Assembly: GCF_008180155.1 (NCBI RefSeq)
Contig: NZ_VSZS01000061.1
Coordinates: 186,001 to 250,000, forward strand
Reading direction: 5' to 3'
Source: Neoaquamicrobium microcysteis
GTDB lineage: Bacteria > Pseudomonadota > Alphaproteobacteria > Rhizobiales > Rhizobiaceae
Length of the DNA stretch: 64,000 bases
A model generated the notes under the pieces. The model was not told the DNA's origin. It searched no databases and worked only from the letters and a program-made list of their open reading frames with translations. Below, piece after piece: positions 44,612 through 53,476 of this stretch. The position numbers and the translations under genes were made by a program. Numbering within the stretch: position 1 is the first letter of the stretch; each line of letters opens with the position of its first letter.

Positions 44612-45778
44612 TCAAACGAACGGCTTGCCCGGCTCGAACTTCTTCGGCAGCAGGCGATCCAGATAAGCGTGCCCCTTCGCCGAGAGCCGGTTTTCATCCG
44701 CATCGAGGAAATCCGCGGGCATATGGCGCGTCTTACCCGCCACGGCCGAAAGCGGCACGAGGCGGATGACGGTCTTGCCGCCTTCTTCCTGCAACGCCAC
44801 AGAGCCGCCGCCATGCGCGGCCGCTTCCACCGCGAATGCGCCAGCGTCGAACGCCTCCTTGGCGTCCACCGGGCTGATCGCTCCGATGTTGCCGCGCGGC
44901 AGATAGCCGAACGTGTCGACACGCGCGCGGGTGCCCTTCAAATCGTCGGCAAGGATGCGCTCGATCGCCTGCCCGAGATCGGTGCCCGACAGCCGCACAT
45001 TGCCGTGGGCGTCGCGCTCCAGCATCTCTGCTGGAACCAGCTCCTCGACCATCGAGCGACCGGAAGCAGAGGATATTCCCTCCGAAAGCGCGATGATGCA
45101 GCGGCCGTGCTTCGCCATCGTCGCCTTTACGTCGTCGACGAACCGCGCACGCTCGAAGGCGCGTTCCGGCACATAGACGAGATGTGGCCCGCTGTCCTCG
45201 TCCAGCCGCCAGGCGGCCGATGCCGCCGTCAGGAAGCCCGCGTGCCGGCCCATCACGATGCCCGCATAGATGCCGGGCAGGGCGCGAAAATCGAGATCGA
45301 CCGACAGGAAGGCGGAAGCCACGAACTCGGCGGCCGAGATGAAGCCCGGCGTGTGGTCATTCTCTTCCAGATCGTTGTCGATGGTCTTGGGCGCGTGCAC
45401 GAAGGCGATGCCGCCGCCCGACGCATCCGCCAGGATTTGCTGCGTCCCGGCCGTGTCGTTGCCGCCGATATAGATGAAGGCCGTTGCGCTCGCATCTCGC
45501 AGCCCCTTCAATATCACCTCGCAATAGGCGGCGTCGGGCTTGTCGCGGGTCGAGCCGAGTGCTGCGCTCGGCGTCGCCGCGATGCGGCGCAGCTCTTCCT
45601 CGGAACGCTGCGAGAGATCGACATAGTCGCCGTTCTTGATGCCGCGCACGCCGAAGCGTGAGCCAAGAACCCGGCATCCCGGATGCCTGCGCCGCGCCTC
45701 CAGAACCGCACCCACCAGCGTCTGGTTGATGACGGCGGTCGGCCCGCCGCCCTGCGCAATGACGAAGGTTTCGTTCAC
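44612..45778 (-). CDS. 6-phosphofructokinase-like enzyme (phosphoryl donor uncertain)
   Basis: A 388-residue PfkA-fold protein that would phosphorylate fructose 6-phosphate or a similar sugar phosphate. Landmarks are FVIAQGGGPTAVINQTLVG, FIYIGGNDTAGTQQILADAS, the catalytic loop FVHAPKTIDNDLEENDHTPG, and GIVMGRHAGFLTAASA. In ATP-dependent enzymes the donor motif is GGDGS and in pyrophosphate-dependent ones GGDD; here it reads GGNDT, closer to the latter but with the first Asp replaced by Asn. GTG 45778 follows a perfect GGGAGG; the frame is open to 45853. A CG-centred palindrome like the LacI operators of the sugar operon lies about 30 bases before the start. Confidence 0.85.
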   Translation of the reverse strand: MNETFVIAQGGGPTAVINQTLVGAVLEARRRHPGCRVLGSRFGVRGIKNGDYVDLSQRSEEELRRIAATPSAALGSTRDKPDAAYCEVILKGLRDASATAFIYIGGNDTAGTQQILADASGGGIAFVHAPKTIDNDLEENDHTPGFISAAEFVASAFLSVDLDFRALPGIYAGIVMGRHAGFLTAASAAWRLDEDSGPHLVYVPERAFERARFVDDVKATMAKHGRCIIALSEGISSASGRSMVEELVPAEMLERDAHGNVRLSGTDLGQAIERILADDLKGTRARVDTFGYLPRGNIGAISPVDAKEAFDAGAFAVEAAAHGGGSVALQEEGGKTVIRLVPLSAVAGKTRHMPADFLDADENRLSAKGHAYLDRLLPKKFEPGKPFV

Positions 45779-45808
45779 GGCATTCCTCCCGAAATCTTGG
45801 ATCGCCTC

Positions 45809-45829
45809 ATGCTTAAATCGATTTAGCAT
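45809..45829. promoter_or_regulatory. LacI-type operator before the phosphofructokinase gene
   Basis: ATGC-T-TAAATCGATTTA-GCAT: a perfect 12-bp palindrome centred on CG, extended by matching ATGC/GCAT flanks. Its AAATCGATTT core is identical to that of the operator at 21342-21355. It lies 31 bases upstream of the GTG start. Confidence 0.65.
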
Positions 45830-45964
45830 CTGGCGCAACAATGCACTCGGCAATCACGTTTCCGCGCGGCCGCCCTACGAACCCTGTCCTTTTGCAACGC
45901 TTCTGCTAGGTGCTGCATTGAAGGGCAGGCGCGACGCACTTTGCGCGATATGGAGGAACTACGG

Positions 45965-46273
45965 ATGTTTACGCGTTTCGCAATGACGGCTGCGGTGCTG
46001 GCGGCGATGGCGGTGCCCGCTTTGGCGCAGGGCAGGCCGGACGCGCGCGCCATGACCTGCGATCAGGTGCTTGGCCTTATCGACCAGCGCGGCGCGGCAG
46101 TGCTGACGACCGGCCAGTACACCTATGATCGCTACGTCGCCGACCGGCGCTTCTGCATGATGGAAGAGACGACGCGCAAGGTCAGCATCACGACGCGCGA
46201 CACCGACCGTTGCCGCGTCAACCTGTGCGAGCTTGACGAGCGCGACACCCTCTGGCGTCCGGGCTGGCAGTAG
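45965..46273 (+). CDS. Small secreted protein of unknown function
   Basis: A 102-residue protein. The signal peptide MFTRFAMTAAVLAAMAVPAL is cleaved near ALA-QGRP. The mature part of about 80 residues has MTCDQVLGLIDQRGAAVLTT, GQYTYDRYVADRRFC and TDRCRVNLCELDERD, with four cysteines that could form two periplasmic disulfides. GGAGG precedes ATG 45965. I recognise similar short exported proteins in Hyphomicrobiales, but know no function. Confidence 0.75.
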   Translation: MFTRFAMTAAVLAAMAVPALAQGRPDARAMTCDQVLGLIDQRGAAVLTTGQYTYDRYVADRRFCMMEETTRKVSITTRDTDRCRVNLCELDERDTLWRPGWQ

Positions 46274-46279
46274 AGGTCG

Positions 46280-48730
46280 CTAATCCCTGACCCGTTCGCT
46301 TTTCGGATCGTACAGCGGCGCAAGCGACGCCTTTGCCGCGAACCGCTCGCCTCCGACTTCGATCTCGTAGGTCGATGCCAGCACCTGTGCCGCACTTTCG
46401 CCGGCGCACGGCACGTATCCAAGCCCCACCGCCGCGCCGAGATGATGGCCGTAATTGCCCGACGTGACCGTGCTGACGATCTCGCCGTCGCGCACGATCG
46501 CCTCATTGTGAAACAGAAGCGGCTGCGGATCGTCCAGCAGGAACTGCACCAGCCGTCGTGAAAGCCCGGCCTCTTTCTTGCGCAGCACCGCATCGCGCCC
46601 TGTGAACTCGCCCTTGCCGGTCTTCACCGCAAAGCCCAGCCCGGCTTCCAAGACATGGTCCTCGTTGGTGATGTCGTGGCCGAAATGACGATAGGCCTTC
46701 TCGATGCGGCACGAATCCAGCGTGTGCAGGCCGCACAGCTTCAGTCCGACCTCGTTTCCCGCCAGCTCCAGCGTCTCGAACACATGCGCGGTCTGATCGG
46801 TCGGGACGTAAAGCTCCCAGCCCAGTTCGCCGACATAGGAGACGCGGTGCGCACGCGCGATGCCGTAGCCGATTTCGATGTCAACAAACGTGCCGAAGGG
46901 ATTCTTCTGATTCGAGAAATCGTTCGGGCTCACCCTTTGCATCAACGCGCGCGATTTCGGTCCCATCACGCAAAGCACGCTTTCCGCCGCCGTCACGTCG
47001 TTAATCACCACGAACGCTTCGCCCACGTGCCGCCTCAGCCATGCAAGGTCGCGTTGCAGCGTCGCGCCGGGCACCACAAGCAGGAATGCGGTTTCCGACA
47101 GCCGCGTCACGGTCAGGTCGCTTTCGATGCCGCCGCGCTCGTTCAGCACCTGCGTATAGACGATCCGGCCCGCCGGCACGTCCACATCGTTGGCGCACAG
47201 CCGCTGGAGGTAAGCGCATGCGTCGCGCCCCTCCACCCGGATCTTGCCGAACGAGGTCATGTCGAACAGCCCGACGCCGTTGCGCACCGCCAGATGCTCC
47301 TCGCGCTGGTTGTCGAACCAGTTCTGCCGCTTCCACGAATAGCGATACTCGCGCTCCTGCCCGTCGCGAGCGAACCAGTTGGCGCGCTCCCAGCCGGCCA
47401 CCTCGCCGAACACCGCGCCGCGTGCCTTCAGGTGCTCGTGCAGCGGCGAGCGCCGCACGCCACGCGCCGACGCCATCTGGCGATAGGGGAAGTGGTCGGC
47501 GTAGAGCAGACCGAGCGTCTCTTTCGAGCGGTCGTGCAGATAGGCCCGGTTCGCCTGAAACGGCTGCACGCGCCTGATGTCCACGTCCCACAGGTCGAAA
47601 GGCGGCTCGCCGCCATCCATCCACTGCGCCAGCGCCATGCCCGCGCCGCCGGAAGACTGGATGCCGATGGAGTTGAACCCGCACGCGACCCAGAAATTGC
47701 CGACATTCGGCGCTTCGCCCAGATAGTATCGGTCGTCGGGCGTGAAGCTCTCCGGCCCGTTGAAGAAGGTGTGGATGCCCGCATCCGCCAGCAGTGGCAT
47801 GCGCTTCACCGCCTTTTCGAGGATCGGCTCGAAATGGTCGAAATCCTCCGGCAATTGGTCGAAGCAGAACTCTTCGGGAATGCTGTCACCCAGCGGCGGC
47901 CAAGGCTTGGCGACCGGCTCGAACGCTCCGAGCAGGATCTTGCCCGCATCTTCCTTGTAGTAGGCGCACTCGTCTGTCACCCGCAGAACGGGAAGCTGCC
48001 CCAGCCCCGCAATCGGCTCGGTCACGATGTAGAAATGCTCGCAGGCGTGCAGCGGCACCGCCACATTCGCCATCGCGCCCACGCCATGTGCCCACATGCC
48101 GGCGCAGTTCACCACGTGCTCGCAGGCGATCTCGCTCCGCTCCCCGCCGGCCTCGACCTCCACGCCGGCCACGCGGCCTTTATCGATGCGGATCGCGGTG
48201 ACCTTCGCGTTCTCGACGATCTTCACCCCGCCCATGCGCGCGCCCTTGGCCAGCGCATGGGTGATGTTGGACGGGTCGCCCTGTCCGTCGCGTGCGATGT
48301 GGATCGCCCCGACCACATCGCCCACCTCCAGATGCGGATAGAGCTGCTTGGCGTCCGAGACCGAGATTTCCTCGACCTCAACGCCGTTCGCCCGTCCCAT
48401 GGTCACCGACCGGCGCAGCTCCTCGTGCCGCTCCGCCGTCAGTGCCACCGAGATCGAGCCGCACTGGCGCATGCCCGTGGCGACGCCGGTTTCTGCTTCC
48501 AGTCGCTGGTAGAGATCGGCCGTATATTTGGCCAGCCGCGTCATGTTCGCGCTGGCGCGCAGCTGCCCGATCAACCCCGCCGCATGCCATGTCGTGCCGC
48601 TTGTGAGCTGCTTGCGCTCCAGAAGCACGATGTCCGTCCAGCCCAGCTTCGCCAGATGGTAGGCGACGGAGCACCCCGCCACCCCGCCACCGATGACGAC
48701 GACACGGGCCTTGGCGGGCAGGGTGGTCAT
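46280..48730 (-). CDS. FAD/GcvT two-domain oxidoreductase, dimethylglycine dehydrogenase-like (1)
   Basis: An 816-residue cytoplasmic enzyme. The N-terminal DAO domain starts ARVVVIGGGVAGCSVAYHLA and has SGTTWHAAGLIGQLR, whose His is the covalent FAD anchor in dimethylglycine dehydrogenase. A short FAO_M linker domain (FQANRAYLHDRSKETLGLLY to GWERANWF) leads to the GcvT folate domain (about 430 to 720, with VGLFDMTSFGKIRVEGRDAC and SYVGELGWELYVPTDQ) and the GcvT_C barrel. Such enzymes oxidise an N-methyl group and pass it to tetrahydrofolate. ATG 48730 follows GGAAGGAG. It is the last of a leftward set with an aminotransferase and a paralogue of exactly equal length. The substrate is probably an N-methylated amino acid. 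Confidence 0.9.
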   Translation of the reverse strand: MTTLPAKARVVVIGGGVAGCSVAYHLAKLGWTDIVLLERKQLTSGTTWHAAGLIGQLRASANMTRLAKYTADLYQRLEAETGVATGMRQCGSISVALTAERHEELRRSVTMGRANGVEVEEISVSDAKQLYPHLEVGDVVGAIHIARDGQGDPSNITHALAKGARMGGVKIVENAKVTAIRIDKGRVAGVEVEAGGERSEIACEHVVNCAGMWAHGVGAMANVAVPLHACEHFYIVTEPIAGLGQLPVLRVTDECAYYKEDAGKILLGAFEPVAKPWPPLGDSIPEEFCFDQLPEDFDHFEPILEKAVKRMPLLADAGIHTFFNGPESFTPDDRYYLGEAPNVGNFWVACGFNSIGIQSSGGAGMALAQWMDGGEPPFDLWDVDIRRVQPFQANRAYLHDRSKETLGLLYADHFPYRQMASARGVRRSPLHEHLKARGAVFGEVAGWERANWFARDGQEREYRYSWKRQNWFDNQREEHLAVRNGVGLFDMTSFGKIRVEGRDACAYLQRLCANDVDVPAGRIVYTQVLNERGGIESDLTVTRLSETAFLLVVPGATLQRDLAWLRRHVGEAFVVINDVTAAESVLCVMGPKSRALMQRVSPNDFSNQKNPFGTFVDIEIGYGIARAHRVSYVGELGWELYVPTDQTAHVFETLELAGNEVGLKLCGLHTLDSCRIEKAYRHFGHDITNEDHVLEAGLGFAVKTGKGEFTGRDAVLRKKEAGLSRRLVQFLLDDPQPLLFHNEAIVRDGEIVSTVTSGNYGHHLGAAVGLGYVPCAGESAAQVLASTYEIEVGGERFAAKASLAPLYDPKSERVRD

Positions 48731-48763
48731 GCGCGATACTCCTTCCGGAAACCGACGTAGCAA

Positions 48764-48903
48764 CCCCCACCCTCTATCCCTCCACTCAAGGGGGACGGAG
48801 GCGTGCGCGTCGCGACATTATCCGAGGCGCAGCACTTTTCGGAAGATTGGGCGCTGCGTGGATGCCCTCCCTCTCCCTTGAGGGGAGGGATACAGGGTGG
48901 GGG
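48764..48903. repeat. Palindromic intergenic element with 20-bp terminal inverted repeats
   Basis: CCCCCACCCTCTATCCCTCC (48764-48783) and GGAGGGATACAGGGTGGGGG (48884-48903) are inverted copies with one mismatch. Just inside the right arm CCTCTCCCTTGAGGGGAGG forms its own hairpin. It fills the space between two leftward genes. The CCCTTGAGGGG-type core is shared with intergenic elements of rhizobia. Confidence 0.7.
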
Positions 48904-48917
48904 TATGTTCCCGCTCC

Positions 48918-50102
48918 TCAAGCCGCGTCCCGCTTGTAGCTGCCGGCGAAGCGCTTCAGCCTCGTCGCCGCCTCGCGCAGCACTTCTTCCGGCTGGCACA
49001 GGCTGATGCGGATATGGCCCCTGGCGGAATCGCCGAAGCTGCCGCCCGGCATCACCGCCACTTTCTCGCCGTTCAGGAGCCCCCAGGCGAAGGTCTCGCA
49101 ATCGGGCTCCAGCGCCGACACGTCCAGCATGATGTACATGCCGCCCTCCGAGCCGCGCACCGTCACGCCGTTCATGCCCCTTATCGCGTCGAGGAACACC
49201 CTGCGCCGCTTGGCGTACCGCTCCGCGATCTCAGCCACGCCGTATCCGTTCTCCAGCGCATCCATGGCCGCGCGCGAGACGAAGTCCGGCAGGCCGTAGG
49301 TCGAGACGAGGTTGAGGCTGATGAGCGTGGCGACGATGTCTTCCGGCCCCGTCAGCCAGCCGATGCGCCACCCCGTCATGCCGTGGCTCTTCGACATCGA
49401 GTTCACGACCAGCGTGCGCTCTTCCATGCCGGGCAGGGCGCGCGGCGACAGATGTTCGCGCCCGCCGGTGATCGTCCAGTAAACCTCGTCCGAGATCAGC
49501 CACAGATCGTGCCTGCGGCAGATGTCGGCGATCGCTTCCAGCGTCTGCCGCGTGTAGACCGCGCCGGTCGGGTTGTTCGGCGTGTTGATGAGGATCGCGC
49601 GCGTGTTCGGCCGTATCGCCGCCTCGATCGCCGCCGCCTGCGGCTGAAACCCGTCTTCGGCATCCGCGTCCACGATCGAGATGTCCACCTGCGCCGCCCT
49701 GAATGTCGGCGGATAGGTCGCGTAGTACGGCGCGATGATGATGGCGTGCTCGCCGGGATCGCATGTGCCCAGCGCTGCCGCGAAGAGCGCGGCCTGTCCG
49801 CCCGGTGTCGACAGCACCTGCTGCGGCGTGGTCTCGACGCCGGTACATGCCGTCGTCACCTTCGCCATCGCCGCGCGCAGGCGCGGCATTCCGGGCAGGT
49901 GGGTGTAGTGGTGATGTCCCGCCCGCACCTCGCGCACGCAAGCCTCCACGGTTTCAGCCGGCGTGTGGAAATCATGGTCGCCGACCGAAAGCATGATGAT
50001 CGGCTCGCCGGCCTGGTGTCGCACCAGCGCATCGAAATGCACCTCCCAGCCGTCCTTGCCGGAGGGCGTGATGCCGGTGACGCGGGATGAAAGTTTAGGC
50101 AT
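48918..50102 (-). CDS. Class I/II PLP-dependent aminotransferase
   Basis: A 394-residue fold-type I aminotransferase. Motifs in order are IIMLSVGDHDFHTPAETVEA, HHYTHLPGMPRLRAAMA, STPGGQAALFAAALG, LINTPNNPTGAVY with the Asn that contacts the cofactor ring, ISDEVYW with the Asp that binds the pyridine nitrogen, and NSMSKSHGMTGWRIGWL with the PLP-linked lysine. C-terminal HIRISLC carries the substrate carboxylate-binding Arg. It lies between two FAD/GcvT oxidoreductase genes on the same strand, 23 bases after the upstream one, so it likely acts on the demethylated amino acid product or a linked keto acid. The substrate is not deducible. Confidence 0.9.
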   Translation of the reverse strand: MPKLSSRVTGITPSGKDGWEVHFDALVRHQAGEPIIMLSVGDHDFHTPAETVEACVREVRAGHHHYTHLPGMPRLRAAMAKVTTACTGVETTPQQVLSTPGGQAALFAAALGTCDPGEHAIIIAPYYATYPPTFRAAQVDISIVDADAEDGFQPQAAAIEAAIRPNTRAILINTPNNPTGAVYTRQTLEAIADICRRHDLWLISDEVYWTITGGREHLSPRALPGMEERTLVVNSMSKSHGMTGWRIGWLTGPEDIVATLISLNLVSTYGLPDFVSRAAMDALENGYGVAEIAERYAKRRRVFLDAIRGMNGVTVRGSEGGMYIMLDVSALEPDCETFAWGLLNGEKVAVMPGGSFGDSARGHIRISLCQPEEVLREAATRLKRFAGSYKRDAA

Positions 50103-50125
50103 TGGAGTCTCTTGTCGTTGTCGTT

Positions 50126-52576
50126 TCAGCTTTTCAGCCGCAGGTTCTGCGGGTCCCATAGTGGCTCGTCGCCATGCACGGTTGCGGCAAAGCGGTCGCC
50201 GAAGATTTCTATCTCGACCGTTTCGCCCTGCGCCAAGTCGCTGCGCAGCATGCCCAGCGCAATCGACTTGTCCACCCTGTGTCCATAGCCTCCTGACAGG
50301 GTTTCGCCGACGATCTTGCCGCCGTGCCACACCGTCGACATGTAGGGCGCGTCGCACGGTCCCGGCCTGTCCAGCGTCATGATCGCGAAGCGCTTCGTCA
50401 CGCCCCGCTGCTTCTCGTTCAGCAGCGCAGCCTTGCCGATGAAATCGGCTTTCTCCCAGCGCACGAACCGCTCCAGACCGCCCTGCAACACCGTGTAGTC
50501 GGTCGAAAGCTCGCCCTTCCACGCGCGATAGCCCTTTTCCAGCCGCAGCGAATCCAGCGCGAACATGCCGAACGGTTTCAGCCCGTGCTTTTGGCCTGCA
50601 TTCCACACCGCATCGAATATGGCCGCCGTATCCTCCACCTTGGCGTGGATTTCCCAGCCAAGCTCGCCGGCGAACGACACGCGCACCAACTGGCACCACC
50701 GGCCGCCCACTTGCGCCGACTGATGCGTGAGCCACGGCAGCGACAGGTCGGCATCGCTCACCTGCGCCAGTATCTCCCGCGACTTCGGCCCGGTCAGGAT
50801 TTGGCAGGCAAACGCCTCGGTCACGTTCTGCAGCGAAATCTGAGACTTCTCCGGCAAGTGTTTCTGCAGCCACTCGAAATCGTGCCACTCGGCGACGGCC
50901 GCCGTGATGAGGAAGAAGAAGTCTTCGTCCAGCGCCATCACCGACATCTCCGTGACGATCCGGCCCTTCTCGTCGGCAAAGTAGGCGAGCCCGATCCGCC
51001 CCGGCTTAGGCACCGCGCCGGTAATCAGCGACGAAAGCCACGCCCGCGCGCCGTCTCCCTGCACCCGGAAGCGCGAAAAGCCGGGAAGGTCGAGGACGCC
51101 CGCCGCATCCCTTACCGCGTGGCACTCCTCGCGGATGCGCGCAAACCACGGCCCCTCGCGGTCGAACGTCTGCGTGGCGGCCTCCGACACATCGTCGCCA
51201 TCCTGCGGGTACCAGTTGGCGCGCTCCCAGCCGTTATAGGCGCCGAACTGCGCGCCCAGCGCCGCGATCCGGTCGTGGATAGGCGAGTGCTTCCGGTCGC
51301 GCCCGGCTGGCCACGCATGACGCGGAAAGTGGATCGCATATTCGTGGCCGTAGATTTCCATGCCCTTGGCAACGGCGTAATTGGGCGCGGATGCAAACGA
51401 CGTGAAGCGGCGCGGGTCGCACGACCACATGTCCCATTCGGTCGCGCCTTCGGTCACCCATTCGGCCAGCACCTTGCCAGCGCCGCCGGCCTGCGCGATG
51501 CCGAAGGTGAACACGCAGGCCTCATACGCATCCGGCACGCCCGGCATCGGGCCGATCAGCGGGTTGCCGTCCGGCGCATAGGGGATCGGCCCGTTGATGA
51601 CCCGCGACAGCCCGGCCGTGCCGAGGATCGGGACACGCGCGACGGCATCTTCCAGATACCATTCCAGCCGTTCCAGATCGTCGGGATAGAGCTGGAACGA
51701 AAAGTCGTCCGGCATAGGGTCGTCCGGCGTCGCCCAGTGCGCGCGGCAGTTGCGCTCGTAGGGGCCGAGGTTCATCCCGTATTTTTCCTGCCGCAGATAA
51801 TACGACGTGTCCACGTCGCGCAGCAGCGGCAGCTTGTGGCCAGCCTCCTGCGACCACGCCTTCAGTTCGGGGATTTCGTCGAACAGGATGTACTGGTGGC
51901 TCATCACCATCATCGGCACGTCGCGGCCGAAGAGCCTGCCCACTTCCGCCGCGCGATATCCGGCTGCGTTCACCACCTTCTCGCAGCGGATTTCGCCCTT
52001 TCCGGTCGTCACCACCCATTCGCCGCCCTCGCGCCGCACGGCGGTCACCGGGCAGAAACGCACGATGGTCGCGCCCATGTCGCGCGCACCCTTGGCCAGC
52101 GCCTGCGTCAGCTGTGCCGGGTCGATGTCGCCGTCATTGGGGTCGTACAGCGCGCCTTCCAGATCGTGCGTCTCGATGAACGGATATCGGGTCCGGATTT
52201 CGTCGGGACCGATGATGTCCAGTTCCATGCCCTGATAGCGGCCCATGCCCTTGGCGCGCTGGAACTCGCGCATCCGCTCCTTGCCGTGCGCCAGCCGGAT
52301 CGAGCCGGTGACGTGGTAGTTCATCGGATAGTCCACCGCGTCTGCCAGCCCGCGATAGAGCTGAGCCGAATAGCGCTGCATGTTCATCAGCGACCATGAG
52401 GACGAAAACGTCGGCACGTTGCCGGCGGCATGCCATGTCGAGCCGGACGTCAGCTCGTCCTTTTCCAGCAGCACGCAGTCCGTCCACCCTGCCTTGGCGA
52501 GGTGGTAGAGCGACGACACGCCCACCGCGCCGCCACCGATGATGACCACGCGCGCTGTTGCCGGAAGCTCGGACAT
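50126..52576 (-). CDS. FAD/GcvT two-domain oxidoreductase, dimethylglycine dehydrogenase-like (2)
   Basis: An 816-residue paralogue of the enzyme ending at 46280. The DAO domain begins ARVVIIGGGAVGVSSLYHLA and retains SGSTWHAAGNVPTFS with the FAD-anchoring His. The FAO_M segment reads FPRHAWPAGRDRKHSPIHDR, the GcvT domain includes GVLDLPGFSRFRVQGDGAR and VSFAGELGWEIHAKVEDTA, and the GcvT_C barrel ends EPLWDPQNLRLKS. Sequence near the active site differs from paralogue 1, suggesting a different N-methyl substrate. ATG 52576 follows AAAGGGGAA. It is the first gene of the leftward set and is divergent from the nitroreductase gene. Confidence 0.9.
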   Translation of the reverse strand: MSELPATARVVIIGGGAVGVSSLYHLAKAGWTDCVLLEKDELTSGSTWHAAGNVPTFSSSWSLMNMQRYSAQLYRGLADAVDYPMNYHVTGSIRLAHGKERMREFQRAKGMGRYQGMELDIIGPDEIRTRYPFIETHDLEGALYDPNDGDIDPAQLTQALAKGARDMGATIVRFCPVTAVRREGGEWVVTTGKGEIRCEKVVNAAGYRAAEVGRLFGRDVPMMVMSHQYILFDEIPELKAWSQEAGHKLPLLRDVDTSYYLRQEKYGMNLGPYERNCRAHWATPDDPMPDDFSFQLYPDDLERLEWYLEDAVARVPILGTAGLSRVINGPIPYAPDGNPLIGPMPGVPDAYEACVFTFGIAQAGGAGKVLAEWVTEGATEWDMWSCDPRRFTSFASAPNYAVAKGMEIYGHEYAIHFPRHAWPAGRDRKHSPIHDRIAALGAQFGAYNGWERANWYPQDGDDVSEAATQTFDREGPWFARIREECHAVRDAAGVLDLPGFSRFRVQGDGARAWLSSLITGAVPKPGRIGLAYFADEKGRIVTEMSVMALDEDFFFLITAAVAEWHDFEWLQKHLPEKSQISLQNVTEAFACQILTGPKSREILAQVSDADLSLPWLTHQSAQVGGRWCQLVRVSFAGELGWEIHAKVEDTAAIFDAVWNAGQKHGLKPFGMFALDSLRLEKGYRAWKGELSTDYTVLQGGLERFVRWEKADFIGKAALLNEKQRGVTKRFAIMTLDRPGPCDAPYMSTVWHGGKIVGETLSGGYGHRVDKSIALGMLRSDLAQGETVEIEIFGDRFAATVHGDEPLWDPQNLRLKS

Positions 52577-52749
52577 GGTTCCCCTTTCTTGTTCTTGGCG
52601 CCGATACTCCCATGATGCCTGTGGGTCGTGGAGGCGCAAGCGGCTGCGGCCGTTTGTGCCAAAGCATTTGCCTGATAGGCTTGTTTCGCCTATGCGGGGC
52701 GCAACCGCCGGGCGAGATTGCCGCCTGCCGCATACCCGAAAGTCTTTAC

Positions 52750-53460
52750 ATGCTTGCTCGAGACAGGAAATCAGGCGACATCGACGAACAGGCGATCGTC
52801 GACGAGGCGCTCACGTCGCGCCGTTCGGTACGCGCCTTTCTTCCGACACCGGTGGAAGACGCGACGATCCGCGATATTCTCGCGGTGGCTGCGCGCGCGC
52901 CGTCCGGCACCAACATGCAGCCCTGGAAGGCCTATGTTGTTCAGGGCGAGAAGAAGCAGGCGCTTTCCGAAGCCATCCTCAACTCCGGCATGCGGCCTGA
53001 AAAGATCGCCTGGGACGAGTACAAATATTACCCGGACCAGTTCTTCGAGCCGTATCTCACGCGCCGCCGCGCCGTCGGTTTCGCGCTCTACAGCCTGCTG
53101 GGCATCGGCCGCCGCGACGTGGAGAAGATGCGCGCCCAGCACGACCGCAATTTCACCTTCTTCGACGCGCCGGTCGGCATGATCTTCACCATCGACCGCC
53201 GGCTCAACATGGGCTCGTGGGTAGATCACGGCATGTTCCTGCAGTCGATCATGATCGCCGCGCGGGGCAGGGGCCTGCACACCTGCCCGCAGGCGGCGTT
53301 CGCGCCCTACCACCGCCAGATCAGGCCGCTGCTGTCGATCCCCGAAGAGGAGATCATCGTCTGCGGCATGGCGCTCGGCTACGAGGACGAGTCGAAGCCG
53401 GAAAACCAGCTGCGCAGCGAGCGCGCGCCGCTGGAGGAGTTCGTCACCTTCGTGAAGTGA
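52750..53460 (+). CDS. Nitroreductase-family flavoprotein
   Basis: A 236-residue FMN-dependent oxidoreductase. The FMN phosphate-binding TSRRSVRAFLPTPVED and RAPSGTNMQPWKAYVV are at the N-terminus, and GLHTCPQAAFAPYHRQIR with IIVCGMALGYEDESKPEN closes it. It resembles NfnB/PnbA-type nitroreductases that reduce nitro groups or quinones with NAD(P)H; the natural substrate is unknown. I chose ATG 52750 because the domain starts there, although no strong ribosome binding site precedes it and the frame is open from 52558. It is divergent from FAD/GcvT gene 2 and convergent with soxG. Confidence 0.85.
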   Translation: MLARDRKSGDIDEQAIVDEALTSRRSVRAFLPTPVEDATIRDILAVAARAPSGTNMQPWKAYVVQGEKKQALSEAILNSGMRPEKIAWDEYKYYPDQFFEPYLTRRRAVGFALYSLLGIGRRDVEKMRAQHDRNFTFFDAPVGMIFTIDRRLNMGSWVDHGMFLQSIMIAARGRGLHTCPQAAFAPYHRQIRPLLSIPEEEIIVCGMALGYEDESKPENQLRSERAPLEEFVTFVK

Positions 53461-53476
53461 GCGGCGCGGCGCGGGT

